Made by a program: the position numbers and the translations under genes
Notes under the pieces: model-generated
Seen by the model: the letters and a program-made list of their open reading frames with translations, nothing else
Databases searched by the model: none
Told to the model about the DNA's origin: nothing
Shown here: positions 11,583 through 22,859 of the stretch, piece by piece
How positions within the stretch are numbered: position 1 is the stretch's first letter
Layout of the letters: the number at the start of each line of letters is the position of its first letter
From: Flammula alnicola
Taxonomy: Eukaryota; Basidiomycota; Agaricomycetes; Agaricales; Strophariaceae
Direction: 5' to 3'
NCBI GenBank assembly: GCA_015499995.1
Contig: JADNRV010000017.1
Coordinates: 186,001 to 250,000 of the forward strand
Length of the DNA: 64,000 nt

Positions 11583-12502
11583 TCTCAAGTTTGGCCTAGA
11601 TCTAGTCAATATCAAGTGACCCGCCACTGCTAATATCCCGCTGTCGTCCTTGTTGGGCTTGGCCTGCTACTCAGGAAATGTGTCGACATTAGCTCGAGAT
11701 AACCATTCAACAAGTCCAGACTATGTAACAATACTGGCAACGGCCAGGCGCTTAACGGCGTCCAAAAACCCCAAAGAGGAAATGACGTGCGCCTCTGCAT
11801 CACCGCCTCGGCGATGCCCAGCTGTGCTTAGTTCTGAGCGGCGGGATTTGGGTGCCTCCACAAACTGTTTCAAATTTGAGATGCCTCAAAAAGTGCTGTT
11901 AGAAATGAGATGCCAGAAAAAAAGCGTCAACAGAACCGAGGTACCAAAAAACAGGTATGATTCTTTAGTTGAGATGTCAAAGTTTTGAGACATCTTACTG
12001 AAATTAGTCGAAATTCCGACTTGTCACAATTAATTTTTTGCAGATATAAGTATGTGCCATACCATAGTTCAGCTTTCTCCCACCAATCTCCCACTTCTGT
12101 TCGGATTGCTAGCGTCCACATAAAGTACATTACTCGGGAAATAACCTACATATGTAATCCTCTGTTTGCGATTCAAACTCGGCTCTTATTCCAATAGTTA
12201 CGTTTCTGTCCAACTTATTGTTATCCGCAGGGAAAAGAAGCAGCCAGAATACATGCATGAACGTGCGCATGTGCACCTTATCAGTGGGATTTGCAGTGAA
12301 GGAAAGAGAGCGTACCCCGGCCAGCCCCGGCCATCATGCTGCATAAACACGGGTCACATGGGCTTCTATACCCGACCCTCAATATAAAGACGGATTCTGA
12401 ACATACGAGAAAGTGACGCTTGTCTCCTCACCACGTCCAGTGTCCACCACTTGCCCGCCGCTGGTGCCCATCCCCTAACGAGCTTGTAGCCCAACGATAA
12501 TC
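11583..12502. other. Intergenic region upstream of the GPI-protein gene
   Basis: No gene recognised. Sequence at 11878-11925 is an imperfect inverted copy of 4216-4285. A candidate TATA-like sequence (CAATATAAAGACGG) near 12380 lies about 120 bp before the ATG at 12503 and fits a core promoter for that gene. Confidence 0.4.
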
Positions 12503-13589
12503 ATGTTCGCCTTCCAATCGTTCACGGCCGTTCTTGCCTTCTTCGCCTTGGTCATTCAGGCCTCGCCGTTATCCCGTCGGGATGTCATTACGCCCAACAT
12601 TACGAGTCCGACAGCTGACTCGGTATGGCCAGTTGGGTCCAATCAGACGGTGACGTGGTGCGTACATCCCTACATTATTTGCGAGACATCGAAGGAAATG
12701 GACACGCATGCTTACTATTTTATGAATCCACGCCTTGCAGGGATACCTCCAACTTTCCTCCTGTCTCGCAAATTACGAACATACTGGGCAAGGTCATTCT
12801 TGGATTCAACGCAAACAATAGCCTGAACCTCGACTTCAGTGAGTACTCTTTTCTTGCACAGGTTCTGCTACACTGTCCAGAAATGAACCGCACGTTGGAT
12901 ACTTGCTCCTAAATGCTGCGATCACATTCACACTTCCCATACACACACCAGGATCGTGACGAGCAGAAGTTGTAATTCCATCTTTCATCCTACCTTGATC
13001 GCTTCACCCCTTACATTGAAGCGTTGCTCATGGAAACTTCATTCTAGACAATCCTCTGGCGCAGAACTTCAATCTCACAGATGGAAGCGTTCAGGTCACA
13101 GTTCCAAATGTCCAACCACGCAACGACTACCTCATTGTCTGTGAGTAATCCTTTAAGTGCATATTCAAATTTGCATGGATCTCGGCCTCATGGAATTATT
13201 TCATAGTGTTCGGGGACTCGGGCGACACCAGTCCCGCATTTAGCATCACGCGTATCTCTGCTCCAGGCTCTTCCTCAGACCCGACGTTAGCCCCCACAGG
13301 ATCGGAGTCTTTGATCACCACGCCCATACCCATCACTGGCTCAGTAATCACTGGCGGGTCGTCCTCAGCTTCTACGACCGCTACTTTGACCGACTCTACC
13401 CCTCTTACCACCCCTACAAGCCCTGCTTCGAGCGTCTCCTCGACCCACTCATCCTCATCTTCGAGCAGTGGGGCTTCGCCTTCGCCCTCGACAACGAGCG
13501 CGGCATGGTCTCTTCACGAACCCGACACCATGAGTTTTAAGGCTCTCTCTGTTTGCATGGCTGCTATGATCATGCTTATCATGGCTTGA
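12503..13589 (+). CDS. GPI-anchored Ser/Thr-rich wall protein with Kre9/Knh1-N-like domain
   Basis: Four exons: 12503-12657, 12741-12838, 13048-13140, 13207-13589, giving 242 residues. Introns are 83, 209 and 66 nt. A signal peptide (MFAFQSFTAVLAFFALVIQA) is followed by a probable dibasic processing site (SRRD). The N-terminal domain carries SVWPVGSNQTVTWD, NNPLAQNFNLTDG and VFGDSGD-like blocks that match the paralogue at 3226 exon by exon (LFGDSGD here). From about residue 135 the chain is very rich in Ser, Thr and Pro, expected to be heavily O-glycosylated. It ends in a hydrophobic tail (CMAAMIMLIMA) after a small-residue region, fitting a GPI-attachment signal. The predicted location is the plasma membrane or wall. 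The longer second intron compared with the paralogue shows some decay or insertion, but all splice sites are intact. Confidence 0.85.
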
Positions 13590-16441
13590 TATGGCCCTAC
13601 CGAATCCTCCTTATCGCTCGACACTGGCAGTGGCCTATGTCATGTCAGCCAGGTCAAATTTTGCTTCCACGATTTCCAATGACTTTTCATGTTTCGTTGA
13701 ACATTTAATTTCCGGATAATGAACCATATCAATTCGCATTTTCTCATTCACATCTTCTAGTATACTCTACGTTAGCCATCATCATCTTTACTGCATATTC
13801 ACTTTTACCCAACACCGCACTACGACTTCACGACTTTCAGCTTTTTGCTCTCTTGAATATCCCTCCTGGATTTAGTCTGGCCATCTACGTAGGACTTACT
13901 CTTGCATCTTGGTTAGCTAGTTATCATCAACATCTGCATGTACTATAGCCACTATCACATCTCGAACTCTCGAACTCTCGAACTTTTGGTTGTCTGGATC
14001 CTGCGCCCTGGATTCTGGTAAATGAAACTATCGATGATCATTAATCATTGGTGTGTAACACGAACATGAGTGAGTTAATGACTGACGGATAACCCCGACA
14101 TTGCATGGCAGTTTGGGGTTGGGTTTTGCTCTTCGCAAGCCCCTTCGACGAACTTCGCCGATGGCGTTTGCGGGGCCGTCATGATGATCATGTATTTCGG
14201 TTCTGCACTTCTATTCATGTTGAACGTTGAGGCGTGGATGCCGTTAACTCTCTCATGAGAACCAGTGAGAGACAAAACGCGTCCATACTGTAATTTATTA
14301 TCGCGTTGGCGAGCTTGCGCGTTGGTTGCTCGATGGTCGGCGCGTCTGCCCAGTGGTCGCGTGACGTGTCCGACAATTGGTGGGTCACCGCGTTTCTCCA
14401 CAACAGTCGTCTTGGCTGACGCGACATCGACTTTATAAGACCACAAAGTCCCAAAGTAGCTGTGCGAGCATATGAATGGCAGACTCCGTTCCAAGCGTCT
14501 GCGAGCAACGACCCAAGATGTACCACATGAGAGCACCGTACCCTCAATTGCATCAGGAAATCGGGGAAATTCCGATTTAGCAATATGACGATCACGAGCC
14601 TGTCACAATATTATAACGCCCTGACAACAGCTCATAACCAGCTATCTGCTGTCCATAGAATTGTAGCGATATCACAGATTGGCTGCAACATTCCTTTTGA
14701 AATATGAGGCAGTTATAATGTGGCAAGGAGGTTGTAATTACATAGTGAGGTGGCTACCAGGTTCATGGGGAAATCATAGATTTCACGTCAGATGTTGAAT
14801 TGTTCACCACCCATTATGATGATTATACAAGATTGGAGACCAAATATAACACGGGTATAAGCTGGCAAACAAGTCACATTTCATTCCAAGGAGGAGATAT
14901 TTTTTCAACCGGCAAATGAAACGTTGTCATTGAAACTTGTGTGACAGATGCGAAATAAATATGCTAAAGTAAAGTGTAAGCATAATTAAATCACCAAAGT
15001 CCTCATGGTGATTGGGAGGGAGAAGACGGTACGCCCTGTGAGCAATGAGATGTGATACTTATGCAAGTACTGTAAATGCATTGCGCGGCAATACATAATA
15101 TATTTTAAAGGTTGATCATGACCCGAGCGCGAGGGCAAATGGTGCTGTGGCGGGCGCCGCGCGATAGAAATTTCTTCGCAAGTTCATTCAAACTCCGGCA
15201 CACGTGACTTTGTTGATATAAGTTCAATTCACGTCGTTGACTCGATTTCAACTTGAACTTGTCTTCTTACCCTCACTACCCCTCTGATACCACCGGTCTC
15301 CCTCTCTTGAAATGCCATCAAGGTAAATGCGGCTCAGGCCCTTGTATTCCCTGCTGACGCCCTTCTGTGATAGATTCCTAGCCCATACCGCTGCCCACAG
15401 GTCTTTGGTTCTAATGACGCCCCGTTAGGGCTCCACTCGAGTGCCAGGATGGATTGCTGGAATGAGAATCATAATGACGTGGGCTGGTGGGTCCTTCAGT
15501 ATGTACAAACTTCTGACTTGGCTGCAGTCTAACCTCATCCCTCCGTTCAACAGTGCGTGATGTCAGTTGCGAGGACAGGTAAGTCATTCAACATTTCTTG
15601 ACTTTGATCCTGTCTGACGCTCTACCGTCTCTCAGGACCTGCTCTTGTTTTGTTCTCATTTCCAAGTAATGTTCCGCCCCAATTGTATGCCACCATTCAG
15701 GTATGTGATGCTTCATTTACTGTAACACCTATGCTGATCCGTCTTTGTTGCTTCAAGTTGCGGGCTCGCAGGTTTACTTGTATGCCAGTTTTCTCGCTCA
15801 CCTTTCTGATTCTAGAGGATGCCTTTTATGCTCCTCTCGTCATTGTAAGTGACATTGTCCTCTCAACAAATGGTTGACTAATGATGGCATTTACAGACCA
15901 GTCACTCCCACTGCATATCACAGCTCGTCTCAAGAAGGCATTTGTAGTATGCTGGCACTCTTGAGCTCGAGGTTAAGGTCTCAGAATTCCGTGCTTGCAC
16001 ATCGCCCTTTACTATTATCCAGTGTATCATCTTACATAGTCAATATATTATTTTTTCTGCCTATTTGATTTGATATGACGCAAGTAATTATAAGTATTCC
16101 TTGTAATGATGTGGCCCAATATGAACTCATTGAAAGCTGATACCATCCTATGAGTATTTTAGAATCTTATAACCCGTAGACGAACCATGAAAAATATTGC
16201 AGCCAGCTTGTCGTCATACCCGGACATGATATCAAATCACAATGATGCGCCGGCATTACGGTAACTCATGATACATCGTCTGAAATATTAACCGGACCTG
16301 CTACTGTCTGGCTATTTCTGGCATTGTGAGTTGATGTATAATATTATAACAAGCTCATAACGCCGACGGCACTCTATAATGCATTTTGTATGCTCATATG
16401 GCAAGATAGGAATTTCCACGATTTACTGATGTGCCGAGGAC
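13590..16441. other. Intergenic region, no supported gene
   Basis: Several short frames occur but none shows a domain or a convincing exon chain. A short direct triplication of TCGAACTC lies near 13965-13990. Around 15310-16070 there are CT-rich stretches and many GTAAGT/CAG-like sites that hint at a small spliced transcript starting at ATG 15312, but each joined frame I tried runs into stops, so I do not call it. Confidence 0.4.
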
Positions 16442-16999
16442 ATCTCGAACTTGGAAAATCCGGGTGTCTGGATGTCCGGTGTCTGGCGTCCGGCGTCTGG
16501 TGTTTGGTATAGGCGTGGAAACAAACAATTGCTTTCAAAGGGGCCGTGAGCCGGTCGTCGCAAGATTCTGGTTCTCTACTCCTTTCTCCACCTCCTCCTA
16601 CCCACAATATCCACGAGTTACAACACGCTAGAATTTAACTATTCCTGCGGTTCCCTTTTTCCCTTTTCCACTCGTTTACATATTCTTTTGCCACCTAAAT
16701 ACCACGCTTCCTCAGCGGCAACTCGACGGCGTTCTCAACAAGTTGCTCCAATTCCTTTGAGGAGCAACGTTGAGGGGGGACGATGGCCTCGAGGTCATAA
16801 TTCTTCGAGTAATTGGGTTTTTAAGATGGAGAAGAAGGAATGGAAGGCTTAGTGGTGGATGGTGCAGTGTGGGTGAGCATGAATTTGGACGTCCAACCAG
16901 TCAGCACATTTCTAACAGCCCTATTCACAGACTTATCACTGCCTTGCTCTCGAAGAGAAGGACCTGTTAGCATGTGGAAGCAGTATTCTATCTACTGCA

Positions 17000-19286
17000 A
17001 TGTGTACCATCGATGATTCATACGAATTTCAATGTACATATTCAGTTTTGACAAAACTATATAAGTTCCCTGAACCATTGGACGTTGAGCAACCATTCGG
17101 ATATCCAGCATCGCTCCCACCTTCAATGGCTGAGCTGGAACAACTGCTTGAGCTGCTGAGGATCAATGCCGACACATTGAATACCTTGACTTTTGGAAGC
17201 TTATTCCGCTTTGTGACATACGCTGCTCGTCTAAAGGATGACATCCTGCTTCCCCAACCTGCCCACCATTCTCCCTTGATTGCCCCTGAATTACTCCCCT
17301 CTAGTGTGCTAAGATTCCTGGCGTCTGCTTGTGGATTTTCCGTTGCGGCCACTGAACACTGTTGGTCCATTTTGAAGGACATTGTTTGGAATTCGGAAGA
17401 CTTTGCGCCTGAAGGAACAAACTTTGAGGCTTGTTCACGCGTTTTCCTGGCTCATGGGCATACCTTTGGACTATGTAAGAAATGATTCGTTCTCTTGGGC
17501 CTGCTCTAATGTTGATTAATTGCAGTACCGCGTTCGATTTACCCAGCTCAAAGCCATTGCATAAATCTCGACTGCCAACGAACCCAAAAGGGACTCGCCC
17601 TCAAAAAGACCGAGCAACGACAGGCCGTCCTCTACACACTCGATAATGGTCCGCTCCCTGTATGGTCTGTGCATCTCTATTGTGAAAGTTCGTTTCTTTT
17701 CTTGCATTTATCAAAAAGGTGGTCACTCACTTTCAAAAACAATACAGAATGCAACGTGAACTACCATCACAACTTCTATATTCACCAAGGAAGAAGGATA
17801 TATTACGGTACTGGCATACCAGATGTAATTCAAGTCGGAGAGCACCAATTTGTTGAGCGCAAGGTCATTGAGCTATGGACCACGTTGATGGTTGTTTCGT
17901 GGACGTCTGCTACTAACTGCGCCCGATTCTACAATGCGGCGCTCTCTGGCAATCGCAAACCGCCTCCAGGGTGGAGTTTTGAATTCGCTTTGGACTCGGA
18001 CCACGTCTGGAATGGATTTATAATTCTCTCTCTTCTTGAGGATCTTTCTCCGCGGAAAGAAACCCTCTCCGTGCCTCACACGGGACTCGATCAGGATAGG
18101 TATAAGGCAGCCATGCAGTCAAGAAACCGTTGTATGCGCCTTTACAGCCAGCCTGAAATAACACATTATTGTAATAAGTGTACGCGCTTTACAACAGACG
18201 GTACATCATAGTTCATCATTCTATTGATCGAGGCCGCCAACTTACAATCAATTACTTATAGGTAAACGCAAAGTCTCCATTGTGGTTATCGACGGTGTAA
18301 CAGTCGGGCATCCATGCTGCAGTTTCCACAACTGCCACACACCTCTGTCTAGCAACCGGGATCGATATTGCGAAGACCATCGAGATGCAGCCGGGATCTG
18401 TGCTATTGTTGGGTGTTCCACACCTGTGGTCCTGGGCACGAAGACTTGCACTGACGAGGAACATCGGGCTGTTGAGAAAATCCACATCGAGCGTGGCCAA
18501 TCCAGGTTCCAACTGCAAGAGCGCCTTGCTCGAGCTCGTGTCGCACACCCTAATGATTCACTTGGAGAAGAGGTCACTAATATCTCCGAGCTTGCGGACG
18601 TTGATGAAGACAATGAAGAATTCGAGCTGGCAACTGGGCAGACTACATCATCACATGCAGACCATACGTCGGGCACAGCTGGTCTGCAGAAGAAGAAGCT
18701 TCGTGCGCAGTTTGGCCGCAAGCGAACTCACAATGAGCAAATCATTGTCGCACCGTGTGGTATGATCATGGCCCGAGAAACTTTCTTTGGTGCTGAAGCT
18801 GTGTCCAGCGTCGTTGTGGGTCATTCTTTGATTTATTTAACAGTCCTTTCTCATCTGTTTTCGAAGGAGATGATCAAGCGGACATATCGTGTGCGAGGAA
18901 CAATGCCGGACCACATATTCTTTGATAACAACTGCCAGCTTGCCAAGATTGTCAAGGACGATCCGGACTTTGCAGATGTTCGCCTTTCAGTCGATGTATT
19001 TCATTTCAAAAGCAAGCATAAACTAACCGACAAATTTTGTCAAGAAAATTGCAATCCAGCCAAGTTCCCTGAGCTCAAGGGATTAGGCGACAAGGCCTGG
19101 TACTTCAACTCCTCAATCGCTGAACAGACTAATGTGTGGTTGGGTGGATATCATTCCATGTGCCGGGAGATGTTGGTGGACAAGTACAATTTTTTCTTGG
19201 ATGAGATGATCTTGCGATGCAACCGTATGACTTATAGTAAGCTAGAAAATGCTCTCGACATGCCAAACAACTGGCCATCCCTCTAG
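17000..19286 (+). CDS. CxC5/CxC6 cysteine-cluster protein associated with KDZ transposons, 704 aa
   Basis: Four exons: 17000-17474, 17526-17687, 17748-18200, 18262-19286 (2115 nt). Introns are 51, 60 and 61 nt. Removing the second intron joins HLYCEK to CNVNYHHN and so creates a CxxC pair followed by YHHN, the signature of the CxC5 cluster. Downstream are PDVIQVGEHQFVERK, WTSATNCARFYN, SDHVWNGFIIL, ITHYCNKCTRF and then VVIDGVTVGHPCC, the start of the CxC6-type part with further Cys/His pairs. The C-terminal region holds FFDNNCQL, SVDVFHFKSKHK, CQENCNPAKF, NSSIAEQTNVW and YNFFLDEM, a conserved region resembling a transposase-derived fold. The family is expanded in mushrooms next to KDZ transposases; its biochemical role is not established. 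The frame is intact. The N-terminal limit rests on the first ATG and could lie further upstream. Confidence 0.8.
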
Positions 19287-19445
19287 AGTAGCTACGATTT
19301 ATGGTACTTGGCTGTAAACGGACATTGAGTTCTTGATATACAGATGAGGTCACTACAAAATACAAATGACGAGACGGACAACAAAACAATACACATATAA
19401 GTATAGGGCCGACAAGCGGCAAAGCCTGCTACCTTTTATAAAGTC

Positions 19446-20394
19446 TTATCGATATGGACAAGTATGATAAGAGTAACGGTGATTCGGTGAAGCAGTGATT
19501 CCAGATGTGTAATTATGCAATAATAGTTCTATCAAAAATGAAACACCACTCTTACTATCAGCAGTGATGGGACGAACAGTCGACATTATTGACGACGATG
19601 CATACAATCCACAATTGTCAATGTTGAAATCATTCATGATATTCTCTTCTCTTTCGGAAGGCGGACAAGTATTGGTGCAATCAATTACAGAGTTATCATC
19701 ACATTGCATTAAACCAAAGCTTTCATGTTCCGGTAATTCACTATCAATGACGTTAACATCATACAACTCTCGTCGAGTTGACACCTCGTCGGACGCTAAT
19801 GTTGCAACGTAAGATTCTGCATAGGTGTCAGCCATGTAATGTAACTCACAGCAAATAGGAACATACCTGAAGGCAAACCCAGTCGATCAGGAAGGAGAGG
19901 TGGTGGATAATCTGAAAAGAAGAATCAATAAGAATATTAATACTGAAACAGTCTCGAGTCTCACCCAACACATCGTGAGTTCGTTCAACAGACTCAACAA
20001 GGCGTAACATTCCAGAGCGCTCGCATTCCCGACCCCAATCCAACCCAAGGATTGCATCACCCAGACAAGGATCAACCAGAAATTCGACGACACATGTCAA
20101 AGAAACAAGATCGAGACAAGCGGAAACAGAGGTAGCAAAGTCAGACAAATGAGATTTGCGAGGGATATGAGTCTGAACAAAGCGTCTAGAAAGGCGTGAT
20201 TGCTGTACATCAGAAAAAAAAAACGACGACCGGGGTTGCGGATACAGCAATAGAAGTGAACATGAGGAGGGAGGGGGAGGGGGAAGAAAGAAGGAATCCG
20301 AATAGACACCGTCGTCTATATAACCATGGTAGGGAAAAGCCGAGACAAACGACGTAATGTGGTGTCTTAATAATGTGGTCTTAATAAGCTGCAC
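19446..20394 (-). CDS. Retropepsin-like protein, 5' end unresolved
   Basis: Minus-strand exons: an upstream exon ending at 19965, then 19911-19867 and 19816-19446. The last two introns (GTGAGA and GTATGT donors) give one continuous frame reading THDVLDYPPPLLPDRLGLPS across the junctions. The upstream exon is open to 20394, but a T-run followed by CTGATGTACAG at about 20200-20220 suggests that the real exon starts near 20200, so the N-terminus is missing from my model. The motif DAILGLDWGREC, preceded by alternating hydrophobic residues, resembles the second half of retroviral-type aspartic proteases (hydrophobic-xLGxDW). I do not see a clear first DTG/DSG motif. The C-terminal 130 residues are acidic and unknown. 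It lies between the CxC5/CxC6 gene and the GRF-finger gene and may be the third cargo gene of the same unit. Confidence 0.45.
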
Positions 20395-20509
20395 AGCTTG
20401 AGTAAGATCGTGATTTTTACTGCCAATTTTTTTTTCAAACGTCTCTAAGACCCTCTACCTTAGGTAGCGGGAATCTAGTAGAAATATAGCTGACGATAAT
20501 CTACTTGTA

Positions 20510-22343
20510 CTAAACTTTGCCATTCTTTCGGGTTTTCTTTTGAAAGACAGACCATTTGCCGTCATCTGTGTACTTCGCCCTCAAGAGGCTGTCTCGGACA
20601 AGCTGGGGGGCTTTCTTCCAGCGATTACAGTTCTCGTTGACGGTTGAACAGCGGTATGGGGTATTGGGGAAATGGCGGTGAAAGAGGGTCTCGAGGCGGA
20701 CATCGGGGTTCTCCTTGCAGGCGCCAAAGAAGTTGACGATGTCAACAGCATAAAAATCTGCTGGCCATTGAGGAGCAGCAGTATCACCGCTGAATGGCTC
20801 GACCTTGATGGAAACGGCAGTTGATGATGGAGGAGAGGAATCGCAGTCGTCCGACAGTTCAACGACAGAAGTACCAGCATTAACTTGACTGCGGGAGATC
20901 TTGGGACGTTTTGGGGCTGAAGGAAAGCCGTGATTCGATGGCTTCCTCTTCGTCAAGACCTGCTGAGTTCCAGAAGAGCAGTCGTCTGACGAAAGCTCAA
21001 TGACGTCGGGGGTGGAAGCCATGACCGTGGTTGAAGGAGAGGCTGTGGGTCGGAAAAGGAATGCTGGAAAGGTTTGTTTGCAGAAGTGACGTCGTGAAGG
21101 GGCTTGCTTTTTGTTGTTGTTACCACCCTCATCCGACGATGACAGGTACTCGATAGCCTTTCCCTTTCCCAAAGCCTTCTTCTTGTACCTTTCACGAAGC
21201 TCCTGCCGTTCTCCTGCAAGGTTGTAGCGAAGATGTGGGGCAGAAGTAGATTCTGGGTTTAGAAGCTTGTCGAAATCCAGGTAGTCGATAACGTGGCTGG
21301 CTTTTAAAAAAACCCGGGCACCTTCCTGCAACTCAATGACATGGCCTGCGCTGATTGTAACCCAGGTGCTGAGGGCCTTGCGATAAAGCTGTACACGTGT
21401 CTCCAGTCCAGCGAGAGATAAGGCTGACAGAACAGATGAAGAAAGAGGGAAATATGGCCAGGTAAACGGGCCTTCTTGGAAATCCTGGATGGCGGCAGGC
21501 TTCGAGTCCTCCGACCAGGCGTACACGGTGACAGTGTGTTTGACCTGCGCGGCATGGACCTTCTTCTCGGATTCCGTTCTCTTCCGATCCACTTCCATCT
21601 CCTGCTCTCGCTTCCATTGGTCTGTGAAGATAGCCGGCATGTGGGAGTTGAAGCGAGGGTTTGGCCGAGCATCGAGGCTACGAAGGTCAGGGGATGTCTG
21701 GGCAGGGCTAGTGTTTGTCATGGGAGGAGATAACACTTGGAGTAATGGTGCATCACCAGTACTGGCCGTTGTTGAAGGGGGTAGCGTGAGTGTTGGAGAG
21801 GAAACACGAACGCCACTCAGTTGAACGGCAGTGGCTGGGCGTGGAGGTACTGATGAGGAAAGGGCACCTGTGTGCGTCTTGGAACTGCAGCCACCGTTGG
21901 CGATGCAGTGCTTCCGGCAGAAATGACGCTGACAGTCGGGTGCAATACGCGACTGTCCGCATCCGCTTATTGGGCAGCGCGGGGTTCCTGCGGGGGCGCT
22001 GGTGGCGAATACACTCTGAGCCACGGTTTGCGATGCAGCCAGAAAGGATCCGGCTGGCTCAAAGGCTTGCAACGCCGCAGGAAATGAAGGCAGCGGCATG
22101 GTAGCTGGGGGCGAGGACGACGGTGATGCGGAAGACCCTTTCTTCCATCGTACAGTTCTGCAGCTCTCGCCTTGAGAGTTAGGTCCATTGCACTAATAGC
22201 TGTTCGTTAGCACCACAAATGAGATACCACATTACTAGACTTACCACAGCGACGAGACGGCCTTTATTTCCATTTGCATCGCTTAGGCACGGCTTGAAGG
22301 CAACAAAGCGGCCACATCTGCAAGTGATGCCCAAGGGTTCCAT
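20510..22343 (-). CDS. GRF-type zinc-finger protein of unknown role, 593 aa
   Basis: Two exons on the minus strand: 22343-22245 and 22192-20510, separated by a 52-nt GTAAGT intron. The first exon begins MEPLGITCRCGRFVAFKPC and joins to CNGPNSQGESCRTVRWKKG, giving a Cys-rich ribbon with the GRF-like pattern (C-x-C, GRF, C, C). A second cluster, CPISGCGQSRIAPDCQRHFC then KHC and GGC-x4-H, follows at about residues 95-135. The rest is Ser/Pro-rich with a coiled helical stretch (KREQEMEVDRKRTESEKK), two copies of a VELSSDDCSS-like acidic motif, and a basic KRP segment. The C-terminus (FFGACKENPDVRLETLFHR, then YTDDGKWSVFQKK) looks like a folded domain. I recognise it as a type common in mushroom repeat regions, but I cannot name a function. 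Nucleic-acid binding is likely from the fingers. Confidence 0.65.
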
Positions 22344-22859
22344 GTCTGGCAAAAAGGGAGGAGAACGACCGGCGTGGTGAAAAGGCGGCTTTGACGTTGG
22401 ATAGCGTAGAATCGTGCTGCATTTTGAAAGAATGTCGGGTAGGGATAGTGATGTTTGTGTAGAGGTGTAGAGATTCAGTGAGCGTTGGCTCAAGCTTGAG
22501 AAAGATTGTTAGCACCAATAAAAACAATGAAAGTAAATAGAAGATATATGACTTACTTGAAGACAAATGGAACATACCCTTAGGCGGCGTTGTTGAACGT
22601 CAATGAAGAAGTGATGGTGAAGGGACAAGAGAAGAACAACGGACAACAAGTAGGAGTGACCCGCGAGTGACAGCTGGCAGTGACGGAAAACCCCGGACAG
22701 CCAGACGCCGGATGCCAGCCAGCCGGCTTTTCCAAATCTGAGATTCTCTGCAATTGCCAGCCTCAGTTTGAATGTCAATTCTAGCGGACTGTCTTTCTGG
22801 ATGAGTTGCTACTGGAGGTTCTGTCGTATTATCCAGGAACCCCAAATGGAACTCTCAAA

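Larger units (their letters stand above)
16442..22747. mobile_element. Putative mobile unit carrying CxC5/CxC6, retropepsin-like and GRF-finger genes
   Basis: Imperfect inverted ends are visible. Left, from 16442: ATCTC, then TTGGAAAATCCGGGTGTCTGG, then repeated GTCCGG/GTCTGG units. Right, read on the minus strand from about 22745: ATCTC, then TTTGGAAAAGCCGGCTGGCTGG, then CATCCGGCGTCTGG. The two ends enclose three genes (17000-19286 plus, 19446-20394 minus, 20510-22343 minus). I could not identify a target duplication. No KDZ transposase core is present, so if this is a transposon it would move in trans or by an unrecognised enzyme. Confidence 0.5.

Noticed and set aside
14075..14595. 150-residue minus-strand frames
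   Set aside because: No recognisable motif, overlapping competing frames and no neighbouring exons; probably chance.
18801..18843. Possible extra intron in the CxC6 part
   Set aside because: Candidate introns ending at 18843 are 28-43 nt and not multiples of three, so they would break an otherwise open frame.
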